64,000 nt of DNA, taken from positions 65,631,220-65,695,219 of the forward strand of contig NC_089788.1 of assembly GCF_040412425.1 (NCBI RefSeq). Reading direction: 5' to 3'. Shown here piece by piece: positions 21,501 through 33,542 of this stretch (position 1 is the first letter of the stretch; each line of letters begins with the position of its first letter). Both the position numbers and the translations under genes were made by a program. The notes beneath the pieces were generated by a model. The model was given only the letters and a program-made list of their open reading frames with translations. It searched no databases and was not told the DNA's origin. The stretch comes from Macrobrachium rosenbergii (taxonomy: Eukaryota; Arthropoda; Malacostraca; Decapoda; Palaemonidae).

Positions 21501-21720
21501 GCCGTCTGGTTAGTACAGTTGGTAACGTATCGGCCTCGTAATCTCGGAGATCAGCGTTCGCTCCCCGTCAAGGGGCGGATAGTTAGACTGTCTACGGGAT
21601 GGTTAATACCATGAGTGATGACATGTTGGGAGGTTGGGGTTACCTGGCTGACGTCCGCCTGAGAGGCAGTAGCTTGTGGGAGGACTGAAACCACCAAACT
21701 TTAACTTCAACTTTTGTTAT
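21501..21720 (+). mobile_element. tRNA-derived SINE
   Basis: The head resembles a tRNA: GCCGTCTGGTTAGTACAGTT (box A-like), an anticodon-arm-like CGGCCTCGTAATCTCGG with CGT in the loop position, then box-B-like GCGTTCGCTCCCCG. A non-tRNA body follows (GTCTACGGGATGGTTAATAC, GGGAGGACTGAAACCACC), ending in CTTTAACTTCAACTTTT. The acceptor stem does not close, so it is not a functional tRNA gene. Confidence 0.6.
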
Positions 21721-22384
21721 ATTTTTCACTAGATAATAAATAAAAATACAAAGTACAGTAGTGTGATGGTGGTTGTACTGGTCCCTGAGTGAAATGAGGA
21801 GAGTTTGCCAGGCAGAAAATTTAGGATAGCCATATTTTAAGCGTTAGTTGCTATGTTCTTGCTTCTACTTTGGTGATATCATCCATTTAAATGGCTTGAG
21901 TGGGAGGGAATAGTCAGACTTGAGAAAAAGCATCCTGTTCTATATATGGTGAAAGAATAGGACAGACCTCTTTATCATAATGTTACATTTGGCTTTACCC
22001 AATGCAGCTCCTGCTTGTGCTGCTGCTTTGGCTCCCTGCTTAAGGCAGGACTCTGCTGGCAATTTGCTGCTGTTGTTGTGACTCCTAGGTCTTCCCAGAA
22101 GCTTGTCTCAAGGTCTCCATGCTTGAAAAGTAAAGGGAGATATAAGTATGAACTAAGTATTGAAATGCCATTGTGCCTGAGGTATTTGGTGGATAACAAC
22201 AGCCCCTACCCCCCCCCCCCCCTACCACCACCACCACCACAACCAACAAAGGTGCATCTGCTCTTGGAAGCATTTAAGGTAGGTTGGGACATGCACCTGT
22301 AGGACCTAATCTCTTCAGGTGCTCAACTGCGTATCACTGTTTAGAAGTGCAATTAGTGTTGCTGGTGTAGTGAGCATTCCAAGA
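21721..22384. other. Unassigned DNA with poly-C/CCA tract
   Basis: Contains a homopolymeric C run followed by (CCA)n near 22207-22240. No supported gene. Confidence 0.45.
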
Positions 22385-23230
22385 CTGATTATCACTCAGT
22401 GATAATCATTGGTGTCTTGAGAGGGGTATTCCTCCAGGCAGTCAATCTTCAGCAGATTTCCTTTTCTATGGTGAAGAACTATTGTTCTACCCTGAAACAG
22501 GTCTTTGATCAGAGGGTATGGATCTCTTCTTTAAGAGAGCTCTCCATGCTTTTTATAAACTTTGAACAGTCTTTCCCACCCTGTGAAGGTAGGTCTTGAG
22601 AGTGGGCAATTTTTCTTGTAATCTGCAGTGTCTTGCTGGTTCTTTTTCAGTTCCTGGGAAAGGCTTAAGGTAGAGATCTTACTCACAAGACTGCTTGGAG
22701 GGGTGGAATAATTATTTCTCGTTCATTCTTAAGTTTGTTGGGTAAAGTTGAAACCTTTCAGTTCCTGACACAAGATTTGAGAGGTAATCTATTCCACTCT
22801 TTTGAGACTTCATAGGTGGAGATTGAGAAAAGGTTCAGTGAGATATTTGGTGTTGCATGGGCGATTGGTGACACCTTTTCATGTCAGTTGGCAGGCTGAA
22901 AAAGAAAGTGAACAAAAAGACCATTTCTTCCCAGCTTTGTGAGGTAATCAAACAAGCATACCAGTCATCCTGCATGAGAGATGATTAGATACCCAGTGCA
23001 GAAGCTCTCAGCATCTAGGTAATTGCTTCATCCTGCATATTTAGGATGAGCCTGTTTTCTCGGGTATTGATACCAGGCGTATTGAGAGGAAAAACCTGAT
23101 TTACCTGTTTCTGCTTGAAGGACATCACTCTGAAGTCCTTGGACACCTTGTCCTTTGGACTTTTGGTGACTTTTCAACATGTAGTGTAGCTCCCCAAGCT
23201 CCATTTGGTCAGGAAGGTATTTCACCTAAT
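22385..23230 (+). pseudogene. Degenerate DIRS tyrosine-recombinase fragment
   Basis: 22399-22599 reads like the N-terminal part of a DIRS recombinase: SFSMVKNYCSTLKQVF matches STIKGYRSMLSAVF in element B, followed by LRELSMLFINFEQSFPP (compare LHDLLRSFETVKVPQ). From about 22945 the other end is visible in broken frames: VIKQAYQSS, then near 23080-23120 a GVLRGKT-FTCFCLKDIT stretch resembling the region around the catalytic Tyr. Stops are frequent. The family differs from A and B. Confidence 0.5.
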
Positions 23231-23519
23231 GGTTCATGGTGGGCTTTTAGTCTGTTTGAATGGGAGAATGTCAGAATTCTTTCCTATCTCTTTCCTCTTC
23301 TAAGTGCGGACAATCTGAAGTCATGTTTGTGTTGGTTTGGCCTTGTGCAGGTGGGTTATTTAACAGAGTTAATTGTCCAAAATCTACAGCTGGAGGATGT
23401 AACTCCCTCTCTCCCTTCAGTTGTAGATTATACTATAATTTTTTATCTAATTGCAATAATAATTACTATCTAATGAGCAGTATCTCCCACCGTCATAGAA
23501 GAGATCATCATAAATTTTT

Positions 23520-23880
23520 ATGTCAGCTTTTTCCTTTATACAGTTAGATGTAAAATATCTCCACTCTTATCTGCTCTGCTCTCTTTTTACCTGAATTCCT
23601 ATCTGGTATAGGTCTTCATCAGTCTCCCTTCCACATGATTTCTTGAGTCTGTCCTCCTCATCCATTCTCATCACATATCTAAACCATCTCAATCTTTGAG
23701 ATATACAATCTTTTTGCTGGCTTCGTGATACCACAACTCTCCACTAATTTGTCTTTAGTAATACAGTAGTCTTCCCACCATACTCTGACCTTGAATCTAA
23801 ACAATCTGTGGTCACAGCTTTCCATTTTCCTTGTCAGTGCTCATGCTTATGCTGTGTAGAGTAATGTAGGTTTATATACA
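23520..23880 (-). pseudogene. Degenerate non-LTR retrotransposon (RT C-terminal) fragment
   Basis: On the minus strand the sequence reads RLRWFxYVMRMDEEDRLKK, the conserved stretch after the RT domain of many RTE/Jockey-like elements (family RLRWFGHVxRM), with frameshifts around it. Confidence 0.45.
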
Positions 23881-25180
23881 CATACTGTAGTAGGTATTTG
23901 CTCCATCTACTAGGGGGTATTTTTATTTACCGTGGAAGAGTCAGGGTTTTTGTAAATCTTTCTGGAATTAGGTTCCTACAGAAATATTCTGGCACCTTAT
24001 CACCTCAGTTTATGCCAGGCTGTATAGGAGATTGCAAGCCATTCTCCCTTTTGCTCATGTAAACAACCAGACATTTCCAGAAGTTGATGGACAATCTTAT
24101 CTGTTTCATGTATATAACATAGTCAGACAGTATGGGGCATGTCAAGGTTTACAACCTGGCAAGCTCTGTGAGACAATAGCTCCCACCTAATGAATGATTC
24201 TCTTAAATAAAAGTCAAATGTTTGTATGCTTAATGCTGACAAATTGCGGTTATTTAAAGTAGATTACATTTTCTTAGATACTGTGTACCATATTTCCCAG
24301 TGTTGAAGATACAGGTACTCCAACTTAGTAGATACACCCCAATTTTGACGAAAAAAAAAGGTTGCACCACTTTCACAAGTTAAACGCATTGTTCTGGTTG
24401 TGTGTTAAGCGCATTTGACTGTCTGAATGTGTTGAGGTATCATGACATTGGCTTGTAGAGCATATTGATTATTAAGGTTGTTCAGTTTGTTTCTTTTAAA
24501 AATATTGTTTTTTGTTTTTCATTTTCATATGTTTTAATGTTTAATATACTTTTCTGAAGTTGACATACCAGCAAACTTAAAACTTGAGCAGATTACCAAG
24601 CACTGTAACATACTGTATAAGGTATAATCTGCCCAGGTTGCACTACAGCTGGTGCTGTGCTTTTAAGATCTGGAAAGTATTAGATGTAGGCTAATTCAGA
24701 ATTTTTTATTAATCACAAACAAAGGAAAATCCAAAGACCACAGTATAAAGTAATATAAATATAGGTTAACTTTTGATTGTACAGTTACGTTTTTCAAAAG
24801 TGCCATGTGAATAGGACATCCCAAATAGACTATAATAAATATAGGGTGAATATGAATATCAACACAATTCAGATATTAAAAAAAGCAAGGTGTTAATTTT
24901 CAAAACCTGAAAATATTTTGTGCAATGTTTCCGTTTGTAAAAGAACCACATGAACATTTTTTATTATGATAGTCATGCTGTAGTAAGATTTAACAGCAAA
25001 TCCTTTTAAACTACCACAGTCATGATTGTCAACTAACAATGTTCCTGAAAGTCAGGGTCATTTGAGGAGAGTCACAATACCAGTACTGTAATATTGATAT
25101 AATGTACATTTAAGTTGATAATCGCCCGTTGACTTTCCTACCATAGTCTGTTGATATGGAAATGAATCTTTGTGACCCTC
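23881..25180. other. AT-rich intergenic DNA, nothing recognised
   Basis: No supported gene or repeat family; a short poly-A tract at about 24350. Confidence 0.5.
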
Positions 25181-25184
25181 TTTG

Positions 25185-25345
25185 TGAATCGATGTGGGCA
25201 CCAGAAGAGGTGGAAGACCTAGACTTACTTGGATAAGAACTGTGAGGAGGGAGGCTGGAGATGAGTAGAGATCTGTGAAAGACGACACACAGAAAAGACA
25301 TGAGTTTCAGAATTTCACAAGAGGCCCTTTGCATCACAAGCTATT
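25185..25345 (+). pseudogene. Degenerate non-LTR retrotransposon C-terminal tail
   Basis: Reads approximately RGRPRLTWIRTVRREAG with a later EALCIT stretch, the arginine-rich end typical of RTE-like ORF2 proteins (RGRPRxTWxxxV). Frames are broken and no RT core is nearby. Confidence 0.4.
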
Positions 25346-25689
25346 TGAAGGTAATGATGATAATGCATAGTGTGTAATTTTACTTTACTAATATTTATTA
25401 TGATTTATATTTTATATTCAGTTCAGGTTTATAATACGTTACTCTGTCGTGTCGGTAATATAGTTGAAAATCTTCAAAATAATAGCATCATATCGAGCCT
25501 TATGAGAAATGTGGCTATTTTGTCACGGTTTCTGAACCAAATTTGTTAATAGATATAAATTCTTTTACTTCAATATGCTATAAAAGTTGGCTGCAGCAAT
25601 ATATAGCCGTTTGTTTTGGTTTGTGGTATTCGGTGATGTTAATTTGGTTGTACATTGCATTTACATTGAGTTAAGCAAAGGAAATTTGC

Positions 25690-25975
25690 TAGGAGCTTTA
25701 TCTTGGCTACAACTAAAATGTAGAATAGATTGTCTAGTGCGGTTGTGGAATCTTCTGATCTCGAAACATTTAAGCAAGGAGCAAGTTCATTCCTGTTCCC
25801 TGCTGATGTCTTCTGAATTTCAGGTATATCAGTTCTATTTTCCATTCCTTTTTTTTGTTTTTATCACCTTTCTTATAAAGTGTCTCTCTGCAGGTTGATT
25901 TTCCTGTGGAGTCCCTCACGGGTTATAGTCTGTTGACTCTATCCATAAGGGGTTTCAGCTGAAGATTTAAAGAAA
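25690..25975 (+). pseudogene. Possible non-LTR retrotransposon 3' end
   Basis: A frame reading LSSAVVESSDLETFKQGASS resembles the LINE C-terminal pattern WNxLP..V..S..xFKxxL; the adjacent frame supplies VRLWN. Followed by a non-coding stretch and an (AAAG)n-like tail near 25970. The family is not identified. Confidence 0.3.
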
Positions 25976-27924
25976 GAAAGAAAATAGAGGACTGTTTTAT
26001 TTTGACTGAATGAAACCAATAGTTAGATAAGTCGGGTACGATGTAGTTGTTTGTGATACATTACTTGAATGTTGGTATTTATGGAGTACAGCAATTTAAT
26101 TCAGCTATTTAAAAAGATTAAGAGGTTTGGGGCATTACAAAACACAAGCTTCTTTTAGCAATATTAGTTACAATGTTTGGTATTTTCTTTTGTGCTTTTG
26201 TTAGGAAATACCGATGTAAGACTTGTAACATTATCTCACGTAACAAAATTGTATTTTTTCTTTTCTTGTTTTTACAGTTTTAGAAATTTCTCAAGCCATC
26301 TTTTGTAATGGAGAAGGTACCACTGTTTGGTAAAAACTTATTGCCATTGTTGTTATGATTATTATTTACCACATGTCCATGTTAAACTCCAGGAACTGTT
26401 ATCATAATTGCATTGTAATGATAATACACTTTACATGAGAACAGTATTACAGTTATAAGTTATTTGTGAATAAGTTGGTTTTATGTGAATGGCAAACCTA
26501 AATATAATAATAATGTATTGCATACAGTGTTAGTGGAAATCATAAATGTTGATTGCTTAATTTTCAGTACAGTGGTTGAGTACTTCAGTTATAAGTCTTG
26601 GGGTCATCTACCGAAAATTTATAGAATTAGAATACTATGCATTCATTTACTTATCTGGAAAGAAATGGGAAATCTAGGAACAGTGACCTTTTTGGCCCTT
26701 TCTCATTACTCTTTCACAAAGGCTTTCAGAGGAAGACTCCAGGTCAGCTGTGTAATCTGCACTGGTTGTAATTCTTTATGAGAAGTGTGTATAAGTAATA
26801 TAATATTGTGAATCCATATACAGTATAGTTTCCTTTTTCTCTGTTTTTTATTCTTGTATTTTTTAAATATCTTGTGGAAAATCATTATATATCGCATCAT
26901 CTTGCCAACTATTTCTTTTGTTAAGAAGAAAAGTCTTAGATAATAGCAGTGTAATGAATGATTGATATCTTATCCCATTATTGTTATGTGTAGTAAATAA
27001 AAATATAGTTTGAAAGAAATTGTGTCTTTTTGTCATTTTTATTTGGTATTGTAGAGCAGATTAGTTGTTGGGATAGTTAAATAGTTTAAAAGTATTTCGA
27101 TATATCCACTCTCTAGTTGAAACAGTGCACTTGTATACTAACAACAGGTTAATTGGAAATTTGCTTTTTGTTACTTATCAGACAGTAGTTTAAAATGGTC
27201 TCTGTAAGAATTAATTTGCATGTTTTGTGGTATTCCAAGTTACTTTAAGATGGCAGATGTCCATCTGCTTATAGAAAGGTATGAATCGTCATTATGGTTT
27301 TATTGTCTGAGCTCAAGAAACAGCTGTTAAATTGGTTGCTATATTTGTTGCTTTTGTGCCAGTACTGTTCAGACAAAAAGCATCTTTAGAATTTATTTTT
27401 TGTTGAAGATTATTTAGTTCGCTCTCCAAGCTAATTTCTTTAAATATGTAATGTATTGATGCTCCATAAGTCCTTTGTAAAACTGAGTAACAGGTAGGTA
27501 TGGTTGTTCATAGATACAGGAAATTATGAGGCAATCATTAGAATTGTTTATGTTGACATCTTTATTTTTAGACTGTTCTGAGTTGATCCCCCTTGTCCTA
27601 TGTCATAATAATATTAATATGGCCCATATTAATATGTCCTAATAATATTAATATGGCCCAACACTTTTGTGACAATGGGCTTGCTTGGTGCAAGAAAGAG
27701 ATTGGCAATGGCTGTGGATAGCTTTCCTACCCTAGCAGGTCCAAGGCCACTTAGTTCAGAGCACCCTGACAAAGACTGGACCCCTGTGAATTATCCTTCT
27801 TGATTTCAATGACATGCCATTAACAACCACAGTAAGGAAAATTATTAGATTCTGACTATGCTGTGGTTTTAATGAGGAAAGGACTTGGCCAGCACTCCTC
27901 CCAAAGAACTGGAGTACAGTGCAA
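25976..27924. other. AT-rich intergenic DNA; small duplicated palindrome at about 27600
   Basis: No gene supported. At 27600-27662 a TAATAATATTAATATGGCCC segment occurs twice around its own inverted form (GGGCCATATTAATA type), a local palindromic duplication. Confidence 0.45.
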
Positions 27925-28105
27925 GAGCCGATTTTCAGTTATTGACGCCTCTGTTAGGTATGTATTGGTGCCAATACCCAATTATCAGTGCCGATAAGCA
28001 GAATTGGCAATATTTGACGCCGAAAATTGCCGATTTTCATCGCTAGACAGGCACCATAAAACCGGATCACCATTAACCGAGCCCGCCGCTAACCGGGGAC
28101 TGCCT
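27925..28105. mobile_element. 5'-truncated copy of the 19.3-kb MITE
   Basis: Matches about the last 180 bp of 19332-19643 (CTCTGTTAGGTATGTATT, CCAATACCCAATTATCAG, TTAACCGAGCCCGCCG), ending AACCGGGGACTGCCT. The left terminal repeat is missing. Confidence 0.85.
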
Positions 28106-28890
28106 TTAATTGACGTGACCAAGTAGAGGGAACTTTTATGTCAGACCATGCCCTTAATGCACTGAGGGTAAGATGCATGTTCAGGTGGGTTTCTTAGGGC
28201 AGCTTTTTATTGGGAAATGGTAGTATTGTTCTTCCCCTGGTTAGGGCTCCTACAGACATTTGGAGTCTATCCAGGATGAAATTTATTTTATTTGTTTCAT
28301 GAATGAAAATGTAAAACATTCTGATTAATTGGAAATAATAAAGTAAATGGTAATGGCTATCTCCCATAGAAGACTGAAGGCTCAAGTGTTCTAATTCTTG
28401 TGGATGACTTTTCCATGTTTTACATGACATCAAATCTTGGATGTGTGTGTAATGAACCCGTAATTTACCTATAATAAAGGTGGCACATGACTCCCTCTGT
28501 TGGATCTCTGCTCTCTGTTCTGAAAATGAAAGCTCTTGTGCTCTAGAAAGATGCAAGATGGAAACAAGCTATGAAATCAGTCTTATAATGAGAGAAAAAG
28601 TAATACACATCAATGAAAAAGTCAGGTCCTAGGTCTGATATTTAACTCGCACCTAAACCAGAAAGCTCTTGTAAATGTAAAAGATGCTTTAAATCTAATT
28701 GGAAAGCTATCTCATAACTGGGCACTGAAAACCAATGTTATTCTTGTGCCACTTTTTTATCAGCAAATGACTGGAAAGGAATCAGCATGTGATTCAATGG
28801 TAAGAAACTTATGAGTTAATTTACAGCAAAGAGCTAAGAATCTCTTCTGGTATTTTAAATATTCTACAAAAAAAAAAAAAAGTGCACTAA

Positions 28891-28921
<31 letters not shown>

Positions 28922-29399
28922 GAGTTATGCATTATGGGTGAATGTAAGGTTGGCTGTTAACCTAATTGGAAGTTTGGTTCAAAGACTTGGTACTTAAATA
29001 AAAAAAACTATGCAGATACAAGTCCTTTATATAGAATGGAGTATTACATTGTACAATATGGTCCTTGCATACATATACCTTATCAATGCACATCCTGCTT
29101 TATACAGTACTTACATACAGTAAGACGTTTCTAGAATATTTATGCTGCAATACTGTGCCTAAAACAGTTTAAATGCCTTGTAGATTTAATATTGGTTATA
29201 CTTTTGTGAATACATAATGACAAGAAAATACTGTTCAAGTTGAGTACTGTAATTATGGAACCATCTTAGGCCTAAATGCATAAGCAAGTGTGTGCAACAA
29301 CTTAACATTTTCAGTCATTTATATCTTGATGACCAGAAAGAGGGACTTAAATAAAGAATAATAACATAAAGAATAAAGAAAAGCATACAGTAATTAATT
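28106..29399. other. Intergenic DNA with two poly-A tracts
   Basis: A-runs at 28868-28881 and 28897-28921, both on the plus strand. They may be retroposon tails but no source element was recognised upstream. Confidence 0.4.
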
Positions 29400-30620
29400 C
29401 TTGCTGTAGCTCTCTTTTACTCTGCTAATCTTCTTCAGAATCCTGGTACTGTGTTGCTGTCTTGATAACCTTCATGTGATGTTTAACAACAATGAAGATG
29501 ATTGCTACATGTTGACTACAGTTTAGATATATGAGGTAGTGAGATGTGTGGCAATGTAGGTAATCAGTGATCCATCAGGCTAACTTAAACCTTCTTGCAG
29601 GATGTCAGTAAATGTCTCTCAGGACAACCAAGAAATTGCTTGCACATGCTAACATTTTGGAGGTCTGTTAGTTGGAGCTGAGGAGATTCAAGGCTGCACA
29701 TCCTCAAGTGGTGATGGTTGAGGTTTCACAGTTGCCGATGTTTTCCAACAGAGTTTTTGCCTCTTTGAACAAATTTTGCAGTTGTAGGCTCACTTTCAAC
29801 TCTAATGTGATAAGGAAGCTTCATTCTATTGAGGGCTCATACTCAAAGCTAAATTTTTAAGACTTGTTCTAATACCTTTGGGAATTTTTTAAATGTCCAA
29901 ACTGATGGCTCTGCCTCCTCTTGTATTTCTTCTTCCCTAGTGGAGGATTTCAGAACAATGTTGAAGTATGCTAGATTTCTGAATTCCTCATTTATTAGTA
30001 TTTTTTAATGTTCTTCTGTGTGCTCCTTGACATTGTCTTCAATGATGTCAGTGGAGCCTTCTACATTTCCCATGTAACATTAAGATATTGTTGACTTTTG
30101 CATCATTAGTGGGGAAGCCTGCAATGTCACTGACTGCCTCATCCATAATGTCTTTCATCATGCGTTAATGTCTCCAGTGAGAACAGTTGCATCTACAATT
30201 GGGAAGCTCTTCCATGTGTCCAAGACTCTGCAGTCAGGTTCCACATCAAGGTCAGTACACATTCTACTGAAGTAGGGCAGGTGATAAGCACTTTGCAGCT
30301 TTTTGGTTACATCGCTAACTTTCAAGCCTGAGCTGGAGTTTTTGCAACTTCGCATTATTTCTTGGTCTTAGGAGGACTTTTCATAGCAGTTAATAGTTTT
30401 TTAGGTATTTTCACCAAAACCATGGAGCTTTAACACAGTTACAGACTGGACATGTGCCATAACATTACCCAGATGAGAGTTGGGCAAAGAATGGTGCAAC
30501 ACTGCCCAGTCCCTGTCACACTGGAAAACTGGAGACATCATTATGGTACACTGTATGCTTGCAAATGACTTTCTTCAGTTGGATTTTGCACAGTGCTTGG
30601 CATGTGCGAAGTTAGTTCTT
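29400..30620 (-). pseudogene. Degenerate Tigger/pogo-like DDE transposase, C-terminal part
   Basis: Minus-strand 30158-30355 encodes a stretch whose end, TWKSFPIVDAT, matches the C-terminal signature of Tigger (CENP-B-like) transposases (CWKSFTIxDAI). Downstream on the same strand a second piece reads AVSDIAGFPTND, like the family's VNDFxGFPTxDDE, and there are glutamate-rich, HxExL-like remnants to about 29900. The catalytic core and DNA-binding domains were not found. Four MITEs with pogo-like ends lie within 12 kb, though this fragment's own ends were not identified. Confidence 0.55.
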
Positions 30621-30839
30621 GTTTGCAAGTTTTAAGTTCTAATTGGGTTTTACTTGTGATTATTTTTAAGGTGCATATGAAAGTGGGTTCTGTAGAAGTT
30701 GGGGCTTTTTGTGCTATGAATTGAGTGCTGGATATAACATAAAATGCTCATGGCTGCCAAATGTAAATCAATTAAGTAAGAGATTTGATTTTTGAAACCC
30801 AAAATGTGTAAGAGTAAATGGGAAAAAGGAGGGGCCACG

Positions 30840-31440
30840 TTGTGATGAAAGGGTAAGTCTTGACCAAGGTAGAGAATTCAGGTAATTTGGTGATGTATTG
30901 GATTATGAAGCTTGCCTTGTGAGGGCAGTTAGGGAAAAAGAGAGGAGCAACAGCCTAAATGGAGTAGAAAAAGATAGCCAGAGTACTGAAAAAAAGAGCA
31001 CTTCTTGAGAAAATGGAGCAGAAGTCTAAAACACATTTAAGGACTTTACTTCTCAGCAAAGTACAGTACAGACAAGACATGGGCACTTATAAGAAAAATG
31101 GAGGAGATTTTGAATAGGTGTGAATAGAAATGTTGAGATTCATGACCAAGGTGTGTTGGGATCTAAATATAAATGAAGTTACTAAGGCATGTGGTGTCTA
31201 GGGGCCAGAAAACAGACAGATCTCCAAGATTGAGATGACTTATGCAGGTGGTGTGAAAGAGAGGGGAGAATTTAGTCAGAAAAGTAGTAGATATTTAAAT
31301 ATGGCATTATTAGGGTGGAGATAGTAGGAAACCCCAGAAAATCATGAAGAATGGACATAGATAAAGACCAGGACCAGAAAGAAATTCAAACAGACGGTGA
31401 TTCTTCATTCCAGATTATGAAAGCAGACTTTTGGTGACCA
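30840..31440 (+). pseudogene. Degenerate non-LTR retrotransposon RT C-terminal fragment
   Basis: Around 31078-31200 one frame reads TWALIRKMEEILNRCE, then CWDLNINEVTKACGV, closely following the RTE-like pattern ETWALTKRLEEVLxxCDxRMLR and WxxxxxxEVxxxCGV. Frequent stops and shifts. Confidence 0.5.
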
Positions 31441-31659
31441 CATTTCAAAATTTATCATACAAATGGAATTTTATCTTTTTTATGTGATGTATTTACATAA
31501 TGTAGATATTTATGATATCTTTTTTTATTTTTCTCCTTTTTTTAATGTCTGCAGTTGGCTTGTGTATACAGTTTATGGATATTTCACCATGATGATTTCC
31601 ACACTACCAATTTTTCCAGAATTGTAATGTATGTCCCCTCCTGGAAAGAACTCTTGAAT

Positions 31660-32960
31660 AAAGGATTTTGACAAAGGAAAAATCTATTTCTGGGGAGGGG
31701 CCCGTGTCACCCGGTGAAATAATCCATTCAGCACTTATTTCTAGGTAATTCCGTTGCTAGGTACCAGAGAAAAGCTAAATGTAAAGCTGGGGTTACTACC
31801 CCCAGAGCGAGCTCCAAGAAATGGAGTCGTGTATGGTAAAGGGTGAGATTGTCACAATCACGGGACCCTGCCCTATAAAGATTCCCAATGTCAGAAGTCC
31901 CAACGAGAGAGGTGCCGATACAAACCCATGCACTACTCGCGGACTGTACACAAGGCAACACTAGTCGCATTCCATGTTAGCACACACCCCACCAGAATGA
32001 TGTTTACCATGGGAGGGAGAGAATGAAAAACAGGGGTGGGTCACCGGGTGACACAGGCCCCTCCCCAGAAATAGATTTTTCCTTTGTCAAAATCCTTTTT
32101 CTGGATCGGGGTCCTGTGTCACCCGGTGAAATAATAACAGAGAAATAAATATCATTCTTATGCTATTAAAGAAAATGAACTGCTTGTAAGGGAATAACTG
32201 AGGCAGTGAAGGGGAAAGTGACTAAGGATCAGAAGGGAACCAGAGAGAGGGGCAACGTTCCCTGCCGTCACTGTAGAGAATTTAAGAGCTTCTAAAGATT
32301 TCAAACAGTGACGTTTGAAAACTAGGGGAGAATTCCACCCTGAACATTTGGTAAGGTCCCCGAAATTCATGTAATGAAAATAATTAATGTAAGTGGTCAC
32401 TGCTCTAATATCATGAGCTTTGGAATTGAACCTGAATAGGCTTGTTTTAAGAAAAAACAAAACTTGCTGCCTAATAGCAGACACATGACAGTACCCCAGA
32501 AAACTTGCTCTTTTTTTATGTGCACTTTGTAACCTTGAAAATTTGCAAGGGAAAGTGTTGAAGGATATAGATCAGTGCTCTTCATGGTATCAACTACAAA
32601 TGGATTGGACTTTATGAGTTCTTCAACCTGTAGGACTTGTTTGTTCGTAAACATCAAGAAAAAAAATGTCCAGTGGGTTGACCTCTTAAATGGGATCACA
32701 ATTTAATTATAGAGCCATAGGAAAGACCTTCAGCGACCTCATCCTAAAGAATGTTTCTATGCTGGGAATTGCATCCCCAAAAAATAAGTGAAATGCTTAG
32801 GTTGTTGGCTAAATAATGGCAAGCCCAAACTATGCCCATTAAGGCATAAAATTCATTCATTATAAATCTCTCTAAAGGTAGGCTGGAGGATCAAATCCAA
32901 GCCCAGTCTTTGTGAGCCATTCACACTGACCATTAGGGCACCCAGAGCCAACAGAACCTT
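31660..32960 (-). mobile_element. Degenerate DIRS-like element, minus strand, third family
   Basis: Inverted repeats (arms about 31667-31721 and 32038-32093; GGAAAAATCTATTTCTGGGG on one, its complement on the other) are followed by minus-strand recombinase remnants. 32158-32484 encodes SKAHDIRAVTTY, matching the KAHEVRAIATS HxxR motif, then a SGWNSPLVF/KRHCL stretch where other copies have FWRSRS..SHYL. 32397-32699 holds HWTFFFLMFTNKQVLQVEEL, resembling the first catalytic-Arg region. The nucleophilic Tyr and first Arg appear substituted. Upstream limits are uncertain. Confidence 0.65.
31667..32130. repeat. Inverted terminal repeat pair of the 31.7-kb DIRS remnant
   Basis: 55-bp arms differ at about one position. 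A third partial copy of the TGTGTCACCCGGTGAAATAA motif follows at 32113-32132, as expected for a terminal repeat next to an internal complementary region. Confidence 0.85.
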
Positions 32961-33016
32961 TCCTCCAGTGCTAGCACCCCTCCCCCATCCTTTCGGTAGT
33001 ACATAAATTATGAATA

Positions 33017-33363
33017 CAGTAAACCCCCCGTATTCGCGTTCTCATGGTTCGCGGACTCTCGCATTCGCAGGTTTCTCTGTGGAACATATCTAGCCGTCAT
33101 TCGCGGAAAATTCGCCCATTTGCAGTATTTTTCACAGAAATATTCACTAATTACTGTATTTTCATATTTTCATGAATAAATGCACTTTTTGTGATAAAAC
33201 TATTAAAATACGCAGGTATAAGCATTTTTACAGAGTTTTTCTTGGTTTAAGCTATCAAAATGGGCAGTTCTAAGTGTTTTTAGAGGGGTTTTAAGCATTC
33301 GCAGGTTTGACCAATTCACGGGGGGTGTGGGACGCATCCCCCGCGAATATGGGGGGTTCACTG
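33017..33363. mobile_element. MITE with CAGTAAACCCCCC ends and TA duplication
   Basis: 347 bp. Ends CAGTAAACCCCCCGTATTCG and CGAATATGGGGGGTTCACTG are inverted repeats, flanked by TA. Interior AT-rich, no coding capacity. Pogo/Tigger-like termini. Confidence 0.85.
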
Positions 33364-33542
33364 TATATCCCTGAGTGTCATAAGCAATACACAATACAGT
33401 ATACAGTAGTGCACATTAATCAGTGTATACTGGTGGCGCTAAATCTTCACTTGGAGTCGAGTTACTCCAATATCATTTAATGAAAGTATCCAATTTTATT
33501 TACCCAATAATTATTTGTGTATCACAGCAGAACGGTGTACAG

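Noticed and set aside
21501..21575. Possible functional tRNA (CGT anticodon-like)
   Set aside because: Acceptor stem does not pair and the sequence runs into a SINE-like body.
28868..28921. Two poly-A tracts as retroposon tails
   Set aside because: No recognisable element or target duplication around them.
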